Below are positions 1-8,376 of a stretch of 64,000 nt of DNA, piece by piece. The first letter of the stretch is position 1, and every line of letters starts with the position of its first letter. The position numbers were made by a program, and so were the translations under genes. The DNA is taken from positions 62,001-126,000 of IMG/VR virus record IMGVR_UViG_3300048014_000057; one strand, 5' to 3'. This stretch comes from a virus. The notes under the pieces were generated by a model. That model ran no database searches. It was not told where the DNA came from and saw only the letters and a list, made by a program, of their open reading frames with translations.

Positions 1-277
1 CTTGATTAACATTTCTAATTTTAAATTCAAGAATTGTACTATCAATTCTAAATGACAAAATAAAAAAATTTAAATCAATATAATATTGATTATTATTAGT
101 TTGGTCACAAAAAATAAAAATAGTACCATTATAGTCTAATTTACTAACAAATTTTTTAAAATGGTCTCTTACTTTTTTTCTTGTTTCTTCGTTATTATTT
201 TCAAGAAAAACATCATCTGGAAAATACGATTTTACCTCACTTTTGATAAGATTAATTACATTATTTTTATTTAACAA
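1..277 (-). CDS. Small protein resembling the C-terminal part of tail sheath, partial
   Basis: The reading frame opens at a TTG (277) that overlaps the end of gene 46 and runs off the left edge of the window, so only about 92 residues are visible. Residues around 28-75 (EETRKKVRDHFKKF, then FIFCDQTNNN) follow the pattern of the T4 gp18 C-terminus (FTR..F...., FRVVCDETNNTP). A second small gene at 54218 carries the same CDETNNN motif. The sheath link is a motif match by eye. The start codon is uncertain; AAGGA lies ten bases upstream of the TTG. It lies immediately downstream of gene 46, outside any tail cluster visible here. Confidence 0.45.
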   Translation of the reverse strand, partial: MLNKNNVINLIKSEVKSYFPDDVFLENNNEETRKKVRDHFKKFVSKLDYNGTIFIFCDQTNNNQYYIDLNFFILSFRIDSTILEFKIRNVNQ

Positions 278-3026
278 TTTTACTAAATCCTTTCTCTTTT
301 TTAAATTCGATTATATTTTCTATTCTATCCTTATTTTTTTCATTATGAGAAATAATAAACACATTTTCATCCTTTGTCAATCTTTTTAAAATATTAAGGT
401 AAGAATCTATTCCATCTGCATCCATACTACCATCAAGAGTTTCATCAAAAATAAGTAAATTTGTATCGAGTGAATTTCTTCTTTTTGCCACTTCTCTGAA
501 AGTAAAGAGAAGTGCCAAATTAATTCTCATTTTTTCTCCTTGACTAAAAGACTGAAAAATATGTTCATCACGATATCTAGATTTTATAACTTCATTAAAA
601 TTTTCATCTACTGTAAATTGACAAATAAAATCCATTTCAAGAAGAAATTTATTTATTAATTCATTAATCACTTCAATATATTGTTTAATAATAGAAGCCT
701 TGACTCCATCATCTCGAAGAAGTTTAAGTAATATATTCATATTTTCTTTTTGAATTACTAAATTATCATAATTTTTAATATAATTTTCAAGAGAATTTTG
801 TAATTGTAAAATTTCTTCTGTTTTATCTTCCACATTTTCATTTTTAAAAGAATTAATTTTTATTTTTAATTCATTAGCAAGAGAAGTAATATTTTTTAAT
901 TCATATAAAATTAAATCAATTTTAGAATTAACTTCTTTCATGGATTTAATAGAATCATTAAATTTATCAATTTCTAATTCTAATTTATCATATGTTCTTT
1001 GGTATATTTTTACCTGATCTAAATTATGAGTATGTTGTATCCTTTTTTCTTGTATAATAATATCCTTAAAAGTTTCATCAATATTTTGATTACATACATT
1101 ACAAACACACGTATTTTCATAATAATACATTTCTTTTTCTAGTTTTTTATTTTCAAGTTTTAAATTATTAATATCACTTCCAAGTTTATAATAAAGTGAT
1201 TCTTTAGTTTTTAATTCATCTTCTATTTTAGAAGTATCAAATTTTTCTGGTATATTCTTCTTTTTTAACAAATATGATTTTCTGTATTCCTCTAATTTTT
1301 CTTCCATTTCTAAAATTTGTTTTTGATTATCTTCTTTTCTTTTTTTATTATATTCTTCCAATAATTTGATTCTATTTTTTAAAGTATTTTGTTCGGTTCT
1401 TAATTCATAGATATTTTTTTCATTATCTTGAATTCTTTTTTTAAGTATTAAATTCATAGAAGAAAATATTTCAAGATCAAGTAAATTTTCTACTATTTTT
1501 CTTCTATCTGGTAAAGGAAGTTCTAAAAAAGGAACATACGAAGCCGAACCCAAAACACAAACTTGACAAAATGCCTTATGATTAATATGAAGAATATTTT
1601 CTTCTAAATATTTTTGATAATCATCTTGGTTTGTATTATTCAATAATACATTATTTTTATATATTTCAAATTTATTAGGTTTTATACCTCTAATAATCTT
1701 ATAAAAATCTTGTCCTATGGTAAATTCTATTTCCACCAGACAATTTTTCTTTGTCATTGAATTAACCAAAAGAGATAAAGTTACTTTTCTAAATGGTTTT
1801 TTAAACAAACAAAAACAAAGAGCATCAAGACAAGTCGAATTATGAGTTACAACATAATTATCAGTTACATATAACTGAGAAGGATGATCAATAGAAATAC
1901 ATTTAACAATTTCTTTTTCAATTTTTTCAATTTTTTCAATTCTTAAACGTAAAGAATCTTTATATTGATAATTTTTACATCTTTCTTTTTTTCTAGATAA
2001 TGAAAATAACTCAGATGGATTTTTATATCTAATATTTAATTGATATGATAATCTTCCTTTCTTTTTTATTCCTTTATTTGTAAAGGAAGGATTTTTTTCT
2101 GAAATTTTACAAATACCACCAATAGAAAATATTAATTCTTGTATATCTTTGGCTAATTCATAACTTGTTGTTGAATAAGAAATAGAACCGTTTCTATCAG
2201 CAGTTCCATCTGTATCCATTAAACCACGTAATAATTCTATTTTTTGATTAAAAGAAATATTTTTATATAATTCTGGAATATTTTTTTCCCAGGATCGTTT
2301 TCCATATAAATTTAATTTTTTTAATTCTTCTTTAAATATGTGTTTTTCATATTTAATACCATAATTAATTCTATAAGAACATCTTGTTTGAACTTTTGAT
2401 AAATGTAATTTTACAATCCTAGGACAAGTAAAATCAAGAATATTTCTTACTTTATTTAATAATTCTTCATCTGTATTTGTTATTGTTACATTACTACTAG
2501 TAAATGATCCATCACCAATTAAAACACCTAATAAATAAGGATTAATTGGTAAATCTACATCTTTTTTTATAAAATTTTCTGCTTCAAAAAGTTGAATAAA
2601 ATGATTATCAGTAAAATTACCTAATGAATTTTCTTTTTCTTTTAAAATTTCTAAAAGAGATAAAATTTTCCATTGCCATTTTGATTCAAAATATCCCCAT
2701 ACTCTAAAAAGATGGTTTTCCCCACATTTAACTTTTCTTCCATCTTTAAATGTAATTTCATATACATTTTCTTCTCCGATAAATGGAATATCAATTACTT
2801 TTGATATATCTCCATTAGCAGATACAATTTCATCTCCAATTTTTATATTACCAATAGTATTCCATCCTAAAGGTGTTAGGATTTTTGAATATAATGGTTG
2901 TGCTTTACCAGCACCATTTATACCAACAATAAGTGAAATAGAATTTTCGTTTAATTTTATTTCTGTCCATTGATTACCAGATGATAAAAAATTCTGGTAA
3001 CGAATAGTATTAAATATTATTTTCAT
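267..3026 (-). CDS. 46: Recombination endonuclease subunit gp46 (SbcC/Rad50-like) with in-frame intein
   Basis: ATPase subunit of the gp46/gp47 exonuclease, which resects DNA ends for recombination-dependent replication. The N-extein (residues 1-41) ends inside the Walker A loop GINGAGK. An intein fills residues 42-396. The C-extein resumes with STCLDALCFCLFKKPF, which closes the P-loop and matches T4 gp46. A long coiled coil follows, with a CNVC zinc-hook motif near its middle. The C-terminal ABC signature (FSQGEKMR) and Walker B (LLIFDETLDG) are present. After splicing the protein would be about 564 residues, the normal size for the family. Gene 47 lies upstream on the same strand, separated by two small genes. 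No activity is possible without splicing because the ATP-binding loop is interrupted. Confidence 0.95.
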   Translation of the reverse strand: MKIIFNTIRYQNFLSSGNQWTEIKLNENSISLIVGINGAGKAQPLYSKILTPLGWNTIGNIKIGDEIVSANGDISKVIDIPFIGEENVYEITFKDGRKVKCGENHLFRVWGYFESKWQWKILSLLEILKEKENSLGNFTDNHFIQLFEAENFIKKDVDLPINPYLLGVLIGDGSFTSSNVTITNTDEELLNKVRNILDFTCPRIVKLHLSKVQTRCSYRINYGIKYEKHIFKEELKKLNLYGKRSWEKNIPELYKNISFNQKIELLRGLMDTDGTADRNGSISYSTTSYELAKDIQELIFSIGGICKISEKNPSFTNKGIKKKGRLSYQLNIRYKNPSELFSLSRKKERCKNYQYKDSLRLRIEKIEKIEKEIVKCISIDHPSQLYVTDNYVVTHNSTCLDALCFCLFKKPFRKVTLSLLVNSMTKKNCLVEIEFTIGQDFYKIIRGIKPNKFEIYKNNVLLNNTNQDDYQKYLEENILHINHKAFCQVCVLGSASYVPFLELPLPDRRKIVENLLDLEIFSSMNLILKKRIQDNEKNIYELRTEQNTLKNRIKLLEEYNKKRKEDNQKQILEMEEKLEEYRKSYLLKKKNIPEKFDTSKIEDELKTKESLYYKLGSDINNLKLENKKLEKEMYYYENTCVCNVCNQNIDETFKDIIIQEKRIQHTHNLDQVKIYQRTYDKLELEIDKFNDSIKSMKEVNSKIDLILYELKNITSLANELKIKINSFKNENVEDKTEEILQLQNSLENYIKNYDNLVIQKENMNILLKLLRDDGVKASIIKQYIEVINELINKFLLEMDFICQFTVDENFNEVIKSRYRDEHIFQSFSQGEKMRINLALLFTFREVAKRRNSLDTNLLIFDETLDGSMDADGIDSYLNILKRLTKDENVFIISHNEKNKDRIENIIEFKKEKGFSKIVK
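1839..2903 (-). mobile_element. LAGLIDADG intein in the gp46 P-loop
   Basis: 355 residues between GAGK and STCLD of gp46. It starts with Ala (AQPLYSKILTPLGW), has the block A pattern GDEIVSANG, a block B GENHLF, two LAGLIDADG motifs (LLGVLIGDG, LLRGLMDTDG) and ends VVTHN followed by Ser. An Ala at position 1 cannot act as the usual nucleophile. A Cys in block F (VKCISID), a Thr just before the final HN and Trp residues after block B fit the class 3 (WCT) splicing mechanism. Both endonuclease motifs keep their acidic residue, so homing activity is plausible. Confidence 0.9.
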
Positions 3027-3029
3027 TTA

Positions 3030-3254
3030 TTAAAATTGACTCAATAATTCTCTTGTTTTAACCGGATCAAGTAAAAGTTCTGTTAAAAAATCTGCTAATT
3101 TTTCATAATCTAATTGTGTAGTCTGATACAGAGACCATTCAGAATGAATATGATCATAAATAAAATCATGATTAGTAATTTTTCCAATAATTAATCTTTT
3201 AATTTTTTCTTTGTCTTTTTTTCTATCTTTTTCTCTTTCCTCATAGAAATTCAT
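3030..3254 (-). CDS. Hypothetical protein, 74 aa
   Basis: Not recognised. The N-terminal third is very rich in Lys, Arg and Asp/Glu and is probably helical; the rest is a mixed helical segment. It lies between the membrane peptide at 3263 and gene 46 with gaps of only 3-8 bases, so it is likely co-transcribed with 47 and 46. Confidence 0.6.
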   Translation of the reverse strand: MNFYEEREKDRKKDKEKIKRLIIGKITNHDFIYDHIHSEWSLYQTTQLDYEKLADFLTELLLDPVKTRELLSQF

Positions 3255-3262
3255 TTATTTTT

Positions 3263-3436
3263 TTATCCTCTATGTTCATGAAAATATTTTTCCACAAAAA
3301 AATGAATATCAGTAATTAAAATATTAAATCTATCAAAATATTTTTCTATTCTATATAGAATAGTACCTAAATATCCTATAATTATTATTAATAATATTGT
3401 TATTAATATAAGAAAATAAAGTACATAATCATTCAT
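3263..3436 (-). CDS. Small membrane protein, 57 aa
   Basis: The start is taken at 3436, where the ATG overlaps the TGA of gene 47 (ATGAATGA arrangement, typical of translational coupling); a longer frame upstream would only run inside gene 47. Residues 4-27 are one strongly hydrophobic segment (LYFLILITILLIIIIGYLG), followed by a charged tail with several aromatic residues. The function is unknown. It is one of several tiny membrane proteins inserted between recombination genes here. Confidence 0.65.
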   Translation of the reverse strand: MNDYVLYFLILITILLIIIIGYLGTILYRIEKYFDRFNILITDIHFFVEKYFHEHRG

Positions 3437-4463
3437 TTTGCATGGCCTCTTTATAAATTTCTTCGGTAAGTAATTGTAACTCAGCTTTATATTGAGTGTC
3501 AATAGTAGAAATTTGTTTTTTAAAAATTTCTAAAGTAGATTCAATATTTTGAACAACTTCAGGATTTACAATATCAATTTTTTCTTGTATATCATTAACT
3601 AAAAGATCAATCACTCCAAGATTATGAATTGAATCAATAAAATTTTTAAATTTAGTTTCTGATTTTTTAGAAATAACGTTTACTTTAACATAAGAATTTT
3701 TAGTATTTAAAATGTCTATTTCTTTATCTTCTTCATAATCGATTTTAACAAACATCTTATATGGATTTCTATGGTAATCCAATATTCCAGTATCAGTATC
3801 CAAAATACAAAAACCAGAATCATTGGTATAATCCCCCCAATTGAATTGAAAGCAAGAACCAATGTAATTAATATTGTTGTTATGATTACGAGTGTGATAA
3901 TGGCCGGATAAAACTTTATCAAACCTTTCAAAAATTTTTGGATCATCTCCATGAGTTGATATAATTCCTTTCTGTGTTTCAAAGCCTTTTAATTCCAAAT
4001 GTGCCATACAATATCGTGCCTGTGATTTTTCTATCACCTTTAATGATTCTTCTCTGTTTTCTTGAGAAATCCAAGGAAGGAAAAGAATATTTCCTATTTC
4101 TTGAGGATTATTATATAAGTTAATATTATATTTACCTTCTATTAATTCTTTTAAGGAATTAATATCATTAGTTTGACGATGAAAAACATCATGATTACCA
4201 CAAATAATATCTGCTTTTAATCCATTTTTAATTCGATATGAAAGTGGTTCAAAAAAATCTTCTCTTAATTTTTTTGCAGTTTGTATATTAATTTGTCTTC
4301 GATTATCAACAAGATCACCAAGATGTATAAAATGTTTAATATTATTTTTATCAATATATGGAAATACTACTTCTGAAAAAAAATTATGCATATAGGGATA
4401 AAATGCCTGTGAATCATTTCTACAACCCCAATGTGTATCTGCAATAATTAATATTTTACTCAA
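3429..4463 (-). CDS. 47: Recombination endonuclease subunit gp47 (SbcD/Mre11-like)
   Basis: Metallophosphoesterase nuclease that pairs with gp46. Metal-binding motifs are in order: DTHWG (9-13), GDLVDNR, GNHD, and GHYH near residue 190. At 344 residues it is close to T4 gp47. The start is a TTG at 4463, directly abutting the stop of the upstream membrane peptide (TAA then TTG), which suggests coupled translation. The end overlaps the next small gene by 8 bases. The identification rests on family motifs and gene order with 46. Confidence 0.95.
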   Translation of the reverse strand: MSKILIIADTHWGCRNDSQAFYPYMHNFFSEVVFPYIDKNNIKHFIHLGDLVDNRRQINIQTAKKLREDFFEPLSYRIKNGLKADIICGNHDVFHRQTNDINSLKELIEGKYNINLYNNPQEIGNILFLPWISQENREESLKVIEKSQARYCMAHLELKGFETQKGIISTHGDDPKIFERFDKVLSGHYHTRNHNNNINYIGSCFQFNWGDYTNDSGFCILDTDTGILDYHRNPYKMFVKIDYEEDKEIDILNTKNSYVKVNVISKKSETKFKNFIDSIHNLGVIDLLVNDIQEKIDIVNPEVVQNIESTLEIFKKQISTIDTQYKAELQLLTEEIYKEAMQNE

Positions 4464-4607
4464 TTAACTAAAAATCCATGTAAAAAACAAAAAAGTTAAA
4501 TTTAAAATACCTAAACATGCTAAAACAACTAATTCGATAATTACAAATGTAATAGTAGAATCTATTACACGTTTTAAAAACCGAAGTATAATTTCTTTAT
4601 AAGTCAT
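4464..4607 (-). CDS. Small membrane protein, 47 aa
   Basis: ATG at 4607 with AAGGAAAT six bases upstream. An amphipathic, basic N-terminus (about 14 residues) is followed by one long hydrophobic segment of roughly 28 residues. The stop abuts the TTG start of gene 47. No family was recognised. It is too short for a typical ORF cutoff, but its spacing and ribosome site are convincing. Confidence 0.6.
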   Translation of the reverse strand: MTYKEIILRFLKRVIDSTITFVIIELVVLACLGILNLTFLFFTWIFS

Positions 4608-4617
4608 ATTAATTTCC

Positions 4618-4767
4618 TTAAAATCCTAATAAAATGGACGTAATTTTAAAAAATCCATATAAAAAAATGAACAAAAAAATAAAATATAGAATAATAACAA
4701 TGGCAAATTGCCACCATTTATACCTATAGTATAGTCTATATATTTTCCATGAAGAAATATAAGGCAT
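4618..4767 (-). CDS. Small membrane protein, 49 aa
   Basis: The start overlaps the stop of the gene at 4767 in a TAATG arrangement. The N-terminal 20 residues are rich in Tyr, Trp and Arg, followed by a hydrophobic segment of about 27 residues. The next small gene starts ten bases downstream. Unknown function; part of the tightly linked operon 55 to 46. Confidence 0.6.
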   Translation of the reverse strand: MPYISSWKIYRLYYRYKWWQFAIVIILYFIFLFIFLYGFFKITSILLGF

Positions 4768-4967
4768 TATTTTCTCTTTTTAAAATAAGAATTAGGATTT
4801 TTATTATCCATTTTTAAACTTTCCGAAATGTAATCTCTACATTTTTCAAGTCTAATTTGAAGATTTAATTTTTCATTTTCTGTCCTAGCATTTCTATAGG
4901 AATTAACCAATGAAATAATTAAATCTGGAATATCGTAATCAATTAAAGTAGCAGAATCAACTAGCAT
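4767..4967 (-). CDS. Hypothetical protein, 66 aa
   Basis: Soluble, probably all-helical small protein with no motif I recognise. It overlaps the end of gene 55 by 11 bases and shares TAATG with the following membrane peptide, so it is in the same translational unit as the sigma factor. Confidence 0.6.
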   Translation of the reverse strand: MLVDSATLIDYDIPDLIISLVNSYRNARTENEKLNLQIRLEKCRDYISESLKMDNKNPNSYFKKRK

Positions 4968-5538
4968 TTTGTTCCTCTTTTTTTATTTTTTTAACTTTGT
5001 TTTTAGAGTAATCAAGATTTTTATGGGAAGAATATCCCTTTGAATTATTTTTATTTTTAATTTCAAACTTTTCAATAACTTTATTATGTTCTTCATTATT
5101 AAATGAATCTCCAAATTCATTTAAATCATCTAATGAAAATAATCTTTCAAAATTCTTGTGTTTTGTATAAGATTGTTTTTCTTCTTTGGATATTGTTTGT
5201 ATGAAAATATTCCAGGCTATTTGAGTAAAGTAGGCAAATGGATTAGGATTTTCTTTATTATAGTCTACATCATAACAATGTACCTTTTCCACCATTTTTT
5301 CAATAGCCGAGAGAACCATTTCTTCTTTAAAAGAATAATTAATGAAATTGAATTTATTGGATAATTTATTGGCAATTTGAAAAATACATTCTCCTATATA
5401 TCTAGGAATTTGTATATCTTTATTTTCATTTAATTTTTCATTATAATCTACCAAAGCCTTATAGAAATCAGGACCGTTAATATAATTCTTTTTTGATTTT
5501 GGTTTTCTTACAATACTTCCTGTTTTTTCCTCTGTCAA
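4957..5538 (-). CDS. 55: Late-transcription sigma factor gp55
   Basis: Phage sigma factor that, with the sliding clamp gp45 and co-activator gp33, directs host RNA polymerase to late promoters. The central region holds the gp55 hallmark: FKEEMVLSAIEKM, then NPFAYFTQIAWNIFIQTISKEEKQ, equivalent to sigma region 2 of T4 gp55. The C-terminal 50 residues are very basic. At 193 residues it is close to the T4 protein (185). It heads a minus-strand operon running into 47 and 46. Candidate late promoters are listed separately. Confidence 0.93.
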   Translation of the reverse strand: MTEEKTGSIVRKPKSKKNYINGPDFYKALVDYNEKLNENKDIQIPRYIGECIFQIANKLSNKFNFINYSFKEEMVLSAIEKMVEKVHCYDVDYNKENPNPFAYFTQIAWNIFIQTISKEEKQSYTKHKNFERLFSLDDLNEFGDSFNNEEHNKVIEKFEIKNKNNSKGYSSHKNLDYSKNKVKKIKKEEQNAS

Positions 5539-5645
5539 TTTTTTCCTTTCTTTTTATGAAAATTTTTTTTCTTATTATAATTAAACTTTAAATTTTGTCA
5601 AATGAAAAAATAAAAAAATAATTTCTTAAAGTTCTAAAATATCGC

Positions 5646-5674
5646 TTGACACACTTTTTTCGGGCTGGTATAAT
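5646..5674 (+). promoter_or_regulatory. Consensus sigma70 promoter
   Basis: TTGACA at 5646-5651 and TATAAT at 5669-5674, both perfect consensus, separated by exactly 17 bases. It points rightwards into a stretch with no plus-strand gene, facing the 3' end of uvsW. It is the best host-type promoter in the window, yet has no protein-coding target. Confidence 0.8.
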
Positions 5675-5680
5675 AGTAGT

Positions 5681-5820
5681 ATATACTTCAACATATTATA
5701 GTTTGTATTCAACATGTTGAAGTTTATCTTTTCTAAGTCTTTAAATTCTAAATATATAAAGAAGTTATGTTGAAGTAACTTTAAAGTACCTTAGTATATA
5801 GGTTCCCAACGACTAAATGT
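5681..5820 (+). ncRNA. Candidate structured small RNA
   Basis: The region between gene 55 and uvsW has no open reading frame on the plus strand, but lies directly downstream of a perfect promoter. ACTTCAACA (5685-5693) can pair with TGTTGAAGT at 5715-5723 or with a second copy at 5768-5776. The second copy also lies in the loop of the AAGTTA/TAACTT hairpin (5762-5781). A self-complementary TTCAACATGTTGAA lies at 5708-5721. No clear terminator is seen, so the RNA could continue antisense into uvsW. Confidence 0.4.
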
Positions 5821-5824
5821 AAAA

Positions 5825-7255
5825 CTAAATATTAACACTAATTTTTTGATAATTAAATTTTTCATCAAGATACATTTTTTCTCTTTCTTTCATATGGAGA
5901 AATGTGCTAGATTGTTTTTTGGATATTTTATCAGCAATGTCATAAACAGTTAAAAGTTTTTTATCAGGACTTTTTCTCAATCCTCTACCTATGGATTGTA
6001 AAGTCTTAATTCTGGATTTGGTAGGATGAACTAAAATTAAATTATGAAGATTATGAATATTGATTCCAGTGTTAAAAACTTTAGAACATAGTGTTATTGA
6101 ATTTTTTAGAATTTCAATTTCATTTATTATATTTTTTCTTTCCTTAGAATCATTATCACCATCTACATAAAAAACAGGAACTTTACTTTCTCTCTTGATT
6201 TTTTCATAAAGAACTTTTCCATGATCCTTATTATTAAACATAATAAATGTGTTTTCCTTTAATGAAAGTGCTAAGGTTTTTATAAATTGATTTCTTTCAT
6301 CGGAATTTAATAGATAAGAAATTTCATCTTCATAATTAACTCCATATGTATTTTCATAATATGGAGAATTTTTATGATTAAGAATTATAATTTTAAAATC
6401 TACAGGAGATGAAAATCCTCTATCGATTAATTCCTTGGTTGTTATGTATTTATGAATAGGACCAAAAAGGCTTCTAATAGTCATTAGAGATAATTGATCC
6501 TTTATATCTTGTAGAGTTCCTGTCATTCCAATTTTTATATTAGAATTTATTGTTTTTTCCATAAGTTTTTTCAGTGATTTTGATTGGAAAGTATGAACTT
6601 CATCGGCAAGAATGATTTCTTTATCTTCAAACCATGATTTCTTTTCATTGATTAACGATTGATAGGTGGAAATTATTAACTGTTTATCAGTGACTCGACT
6701 TTCACCTTCCATAATTAAATGGACATCCCCTAGGAACCCGTAGGACTTAAAATCTTCATACATCTGTGTCACAAGTGCTATCGTAGGAACTATTAAAACA
6801 GTACGTTTATTAAAATATCTAAAAAAAAGATATAAAATTAAAGATTTACCACTTGACGTACTACTAAGACAAATTATTTTTTTATTCTTGACACCTTCCA
6901 TAAAATATTTTAATTGGTAATCACGAATTTGATATTTTTCTGGAATATTAAGTGTTTTTATAAATTCTAATGCTTCTTTTTCGGTAAAATTATTTTTAGA
7001 AAAATCTCCTTCTAATTTATATTCATAATTTTGTTTTTTTAAAAATGTTTCTAATTCAGGTAATATTCCTAATCCTAGAATGCATGTATTTTTGTTGTAA
7101 AGGGAAACATAACCATCCCAAAATCTATTTTTAAATCTAGGATCAAATTTATAATTAACTGGTCTATATTTAAATTCTTCATAAATTTCTTGATGAATAG
7201 AAACATCGGAACTTATATGAAGATATACTTCATTTAATTTTTTTATTGTTATCAT
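5825..7255 (-). CDS. uvsW: Recombination/fork-regression helicase UvsW
   Basis: Superfamily 2 DNA/RNA helicase acting on branched intermediates and R-loops. Walker A is SSTSSGKS, the Walker B box DEVH, motif III GMTGTL and motif VI QSIGRGLR. The N-terminal NPRFKNRFWDG-like region matches T4 UvsW (FNPRFRYGNWDG). The start is placed at ATG 7255, which overlaps the TGA of uvsY (ATGA); an in-frame ATG at 7270 would add five residues. Of 476 residues, somewhat shorter than T4 UvsW. Confidence 0.92.
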   Translation of the reverse strand: MITIKKLNEVYLHISSDVSIHQEIYEEFKYRPVNYKFDPRFKNRFWDGYVSLYNKNTCILGLGILPELETFLKKQNYEYKLEGDFSKNNFTEKEALEFIKTLNIPEKYQIRDYQLKYFMEGVKNKKIICLSSTSSGKSLILYLFFRYFNKRTVLIVPTIALVTQMYEDFKSYGFLGDVHLIMEGESRVTDKQLIISTYQSLINEKKSWFEDKEIILADEVHTFQSKSLKKLMEKTINSNIKIGMTGTLQDIKDQLSLMTIRSLFGPIHKYITTKELIDRGFSSPVDFKIIILNHKNSPYYENTYGVNYEDEISYLLNSDERNQFIKTLALSLKENTFIMFNNKDHGKVLYEKIKRESKVPVFYVDGDNDSKERKNIINEIEILKNSITLCSKVFNTGINIHNLHNLILVHPTKSRIKTLQSIGRGLRKSPDKKLLTVYDIADKISKKQSSTFLHMKEREKMYLDEKFNYQKISVNI

Positions 7256-7686
7256 CCACCACTTTCCCATTTTTTAAAAGAAATACATTCTTTAATTTGA
7301 AAACCACGATTTTTTATCATATCCATAATAGCTTTAAGTGTATTAACTTTTTCCAATTGAAATGAAACTTTCAAAGTTGAATCAATAATATCCTGATCTC
7401 CTTCTATATAATCAGGTATTTCGGATTTTAAAATTTTCCCTTGGGGAGGAAGTTCCCATTTTTTTTCAAGTGTTTCTTTGGTTTGACCATATAGATAAAA
7501 ATCTCTTTTTTCTTGTTTTAATTTTTTTAATTCTGATAACATTTTCAAATATAATAAATTTTCATTGTTATAGAATTTAAGATATTTAAAATGTAATTTA
7601 GGAATTTTTAGAGATTCGTCATCAAGAATAATTTCATCAATAAAAGAATCTTTTTCCCATTCTTCATAAATTTCTTCTAATTTCAT
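7252..7686 (-). CDS. uvsY: Recombination mediator UvsY
   Basis: Loads the UvsX recombinase onto gp32-coated single-stranded DNA. The ends match T4 UvsY well: an N-terminal KLEEIYEEWEKDSFID (T4 RLEDLQEELKKDVFID) and a C-terminal IKNRGFQIKECI...WESGG (T4 IKSRGFAIKHI...FEAGK). 144 residues against 137 in T4. Its stop overlaps the uvsW start, as in a translationally coupled pair. The leader contains overlapping inverted repeats (7698-7733). Confidence 0.9.
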   Translation of the reverse strand: MKLEEIYEEWEKDSFIDEIILDDESLKIPKLHFKYLKFYNNENLLYLKMLSELKKLKQEKRDFYLYGQTKETLEKKWELPPQGKILKSEIPDYIEGDQDIIDSTLKVSFQLEKVNTLKAIMDMIKNRGFQIKECISFKKWESGG

Positions 7687-7697
7687 TTTTTCTCCAT

Positions 7698-7733
7698 TTG
7701 TCAGAATATTGTACTCATAAATCTGACAATATT
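7698..7733 (-). promoter_or_regulatory. Overlapping inverted repeats in the uvsY leader
   Basis: TTGTCAGA (7698-7705) can pair with TCTGACAA (7722-7729), while AATATTGT (7705-7712) can pair with ACAATATT (7726-7733). The two stems exclude each other. They lie 12-47 bases upstream of the uvsY start, between it and the tail gene. Confidence 0.35.
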
Positions 7734-7750
7734 ATATCATATTATTAAAT

Positions 7751-8275
7751 TTAAGGAAGAGAAATATTATATTTTGTATAATTAAATTGCACAGAAGCTG
7801 TAATATAGGGTAAGGTTTCATCTGTAGTATTAAAATCTGGTCCTGAAAGAGCGGAAGGCCAACATTTTTCAAAAGTAAAAACATAAGATGGATTTTTTTG
7901 AGAATCTAGTGTAAATAATTGTAGAGAAGAATAAATTCCATAACCTAAAAATTCTGGATTGTTTTCTAAAGTTTTATATTTATTTCCAGAATTTAAAGGA
8001 TCACCAATGGCATCAAGCCAATTATTTATTTCAAGCCAATTTTGTAGATCATCTGTTACTTTGAACTTTAATTCGAGCGGATCGTAAATAACGTGATCTC
8101 CCACAGAAGGAATATTTAAGGAAGGACTTGGATATTTAGCTGGAGAAAGTGATTTATTGGGAATTTTTATTTCTTGAAGAAAATATGTAAGTGATGGTGC
8201 TCTTTGTAAAGTAAAGTAAAAATTTAATTTCGAAAGTAAATTTAAACTATTACTGTTGTATGATAATGCAGTCAT
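7751..8275 (-). CDS. Tail-tube-like virion protein
   Basis: 174 residues with the look of a T4-type tail tube/baseplate structural protein: FYFTLQRAPSLTYFLQEI, then a proline-rich stretch, GDHVIYDPLELKFKVTDDLQNWLEINNWLDAIG, and an FEKCWPSALSGPDF segment near the C-terminus. Such proteins are conserved in T4-like marine phages, as I recall. An exact T4 counterpart is not assigned. A late-promoter decamer lies 22 bases upstream, which fits a structural role although its neighbours are recombination genes. Confidence 0.6.
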   Translation of the reverse strand: MTALSYNSNSLNLLSKLNFYFTLQRAPSLTYFLQEIKIPNKSLSPAKYPSPSLNIPSVGDHVIYDPLELKFKVTDDLQNWLEINNWLDAIGDPLNSGNKYKTLENNPEFLGYGIYSSLQLFTLDSQKNPSYVFTFEKCWPSALSGPDFNTTDETLPYITASVQFNYTKYNISLP

Positions 8276-8296
8276 TTTGTAAATATTCCTTTTTTA

Positions 8297-8306
8297 TATA
8301 TTTATT
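8297..8306 (-). promoter_or_regulatory. Candidate late promoter
   Basis: AATAAATATA on the minus strand, 22 bases before the tail gene start at 8275. The identical decamer precedes four other structural or lysis genes here; it resembles the T4-type late element TATAAATA read by gp55. Confidence 0.55.
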
Positions 8307-8320
8307 TCTCGTTTTTAGAC

Positions 8321-8349
8321 TTGACAAACAAATTCTTTCATGGGAAACT
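8321..8349 (+). promoter_or_regulatory. Possible early promoter
   Basis: A perfect -35 TTGACA at 8321-8326, but no good -10 at the expected distance (GAAACT-like sequence). It precedes the plus-strand early gene run that begins at 8377. The other early genes here also have TTGACA boxes. Confidence 0.35.
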
Positions 8350-8376
8350 GAAATTGTTGATTTTTAGGAGAGAAAA

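Noticed and set aside
5158-5364. Plus-strand frame opposite gene 55
   Set aside because: It is the mirror of the conserved gp55 coding sequence, with no ribosome site.
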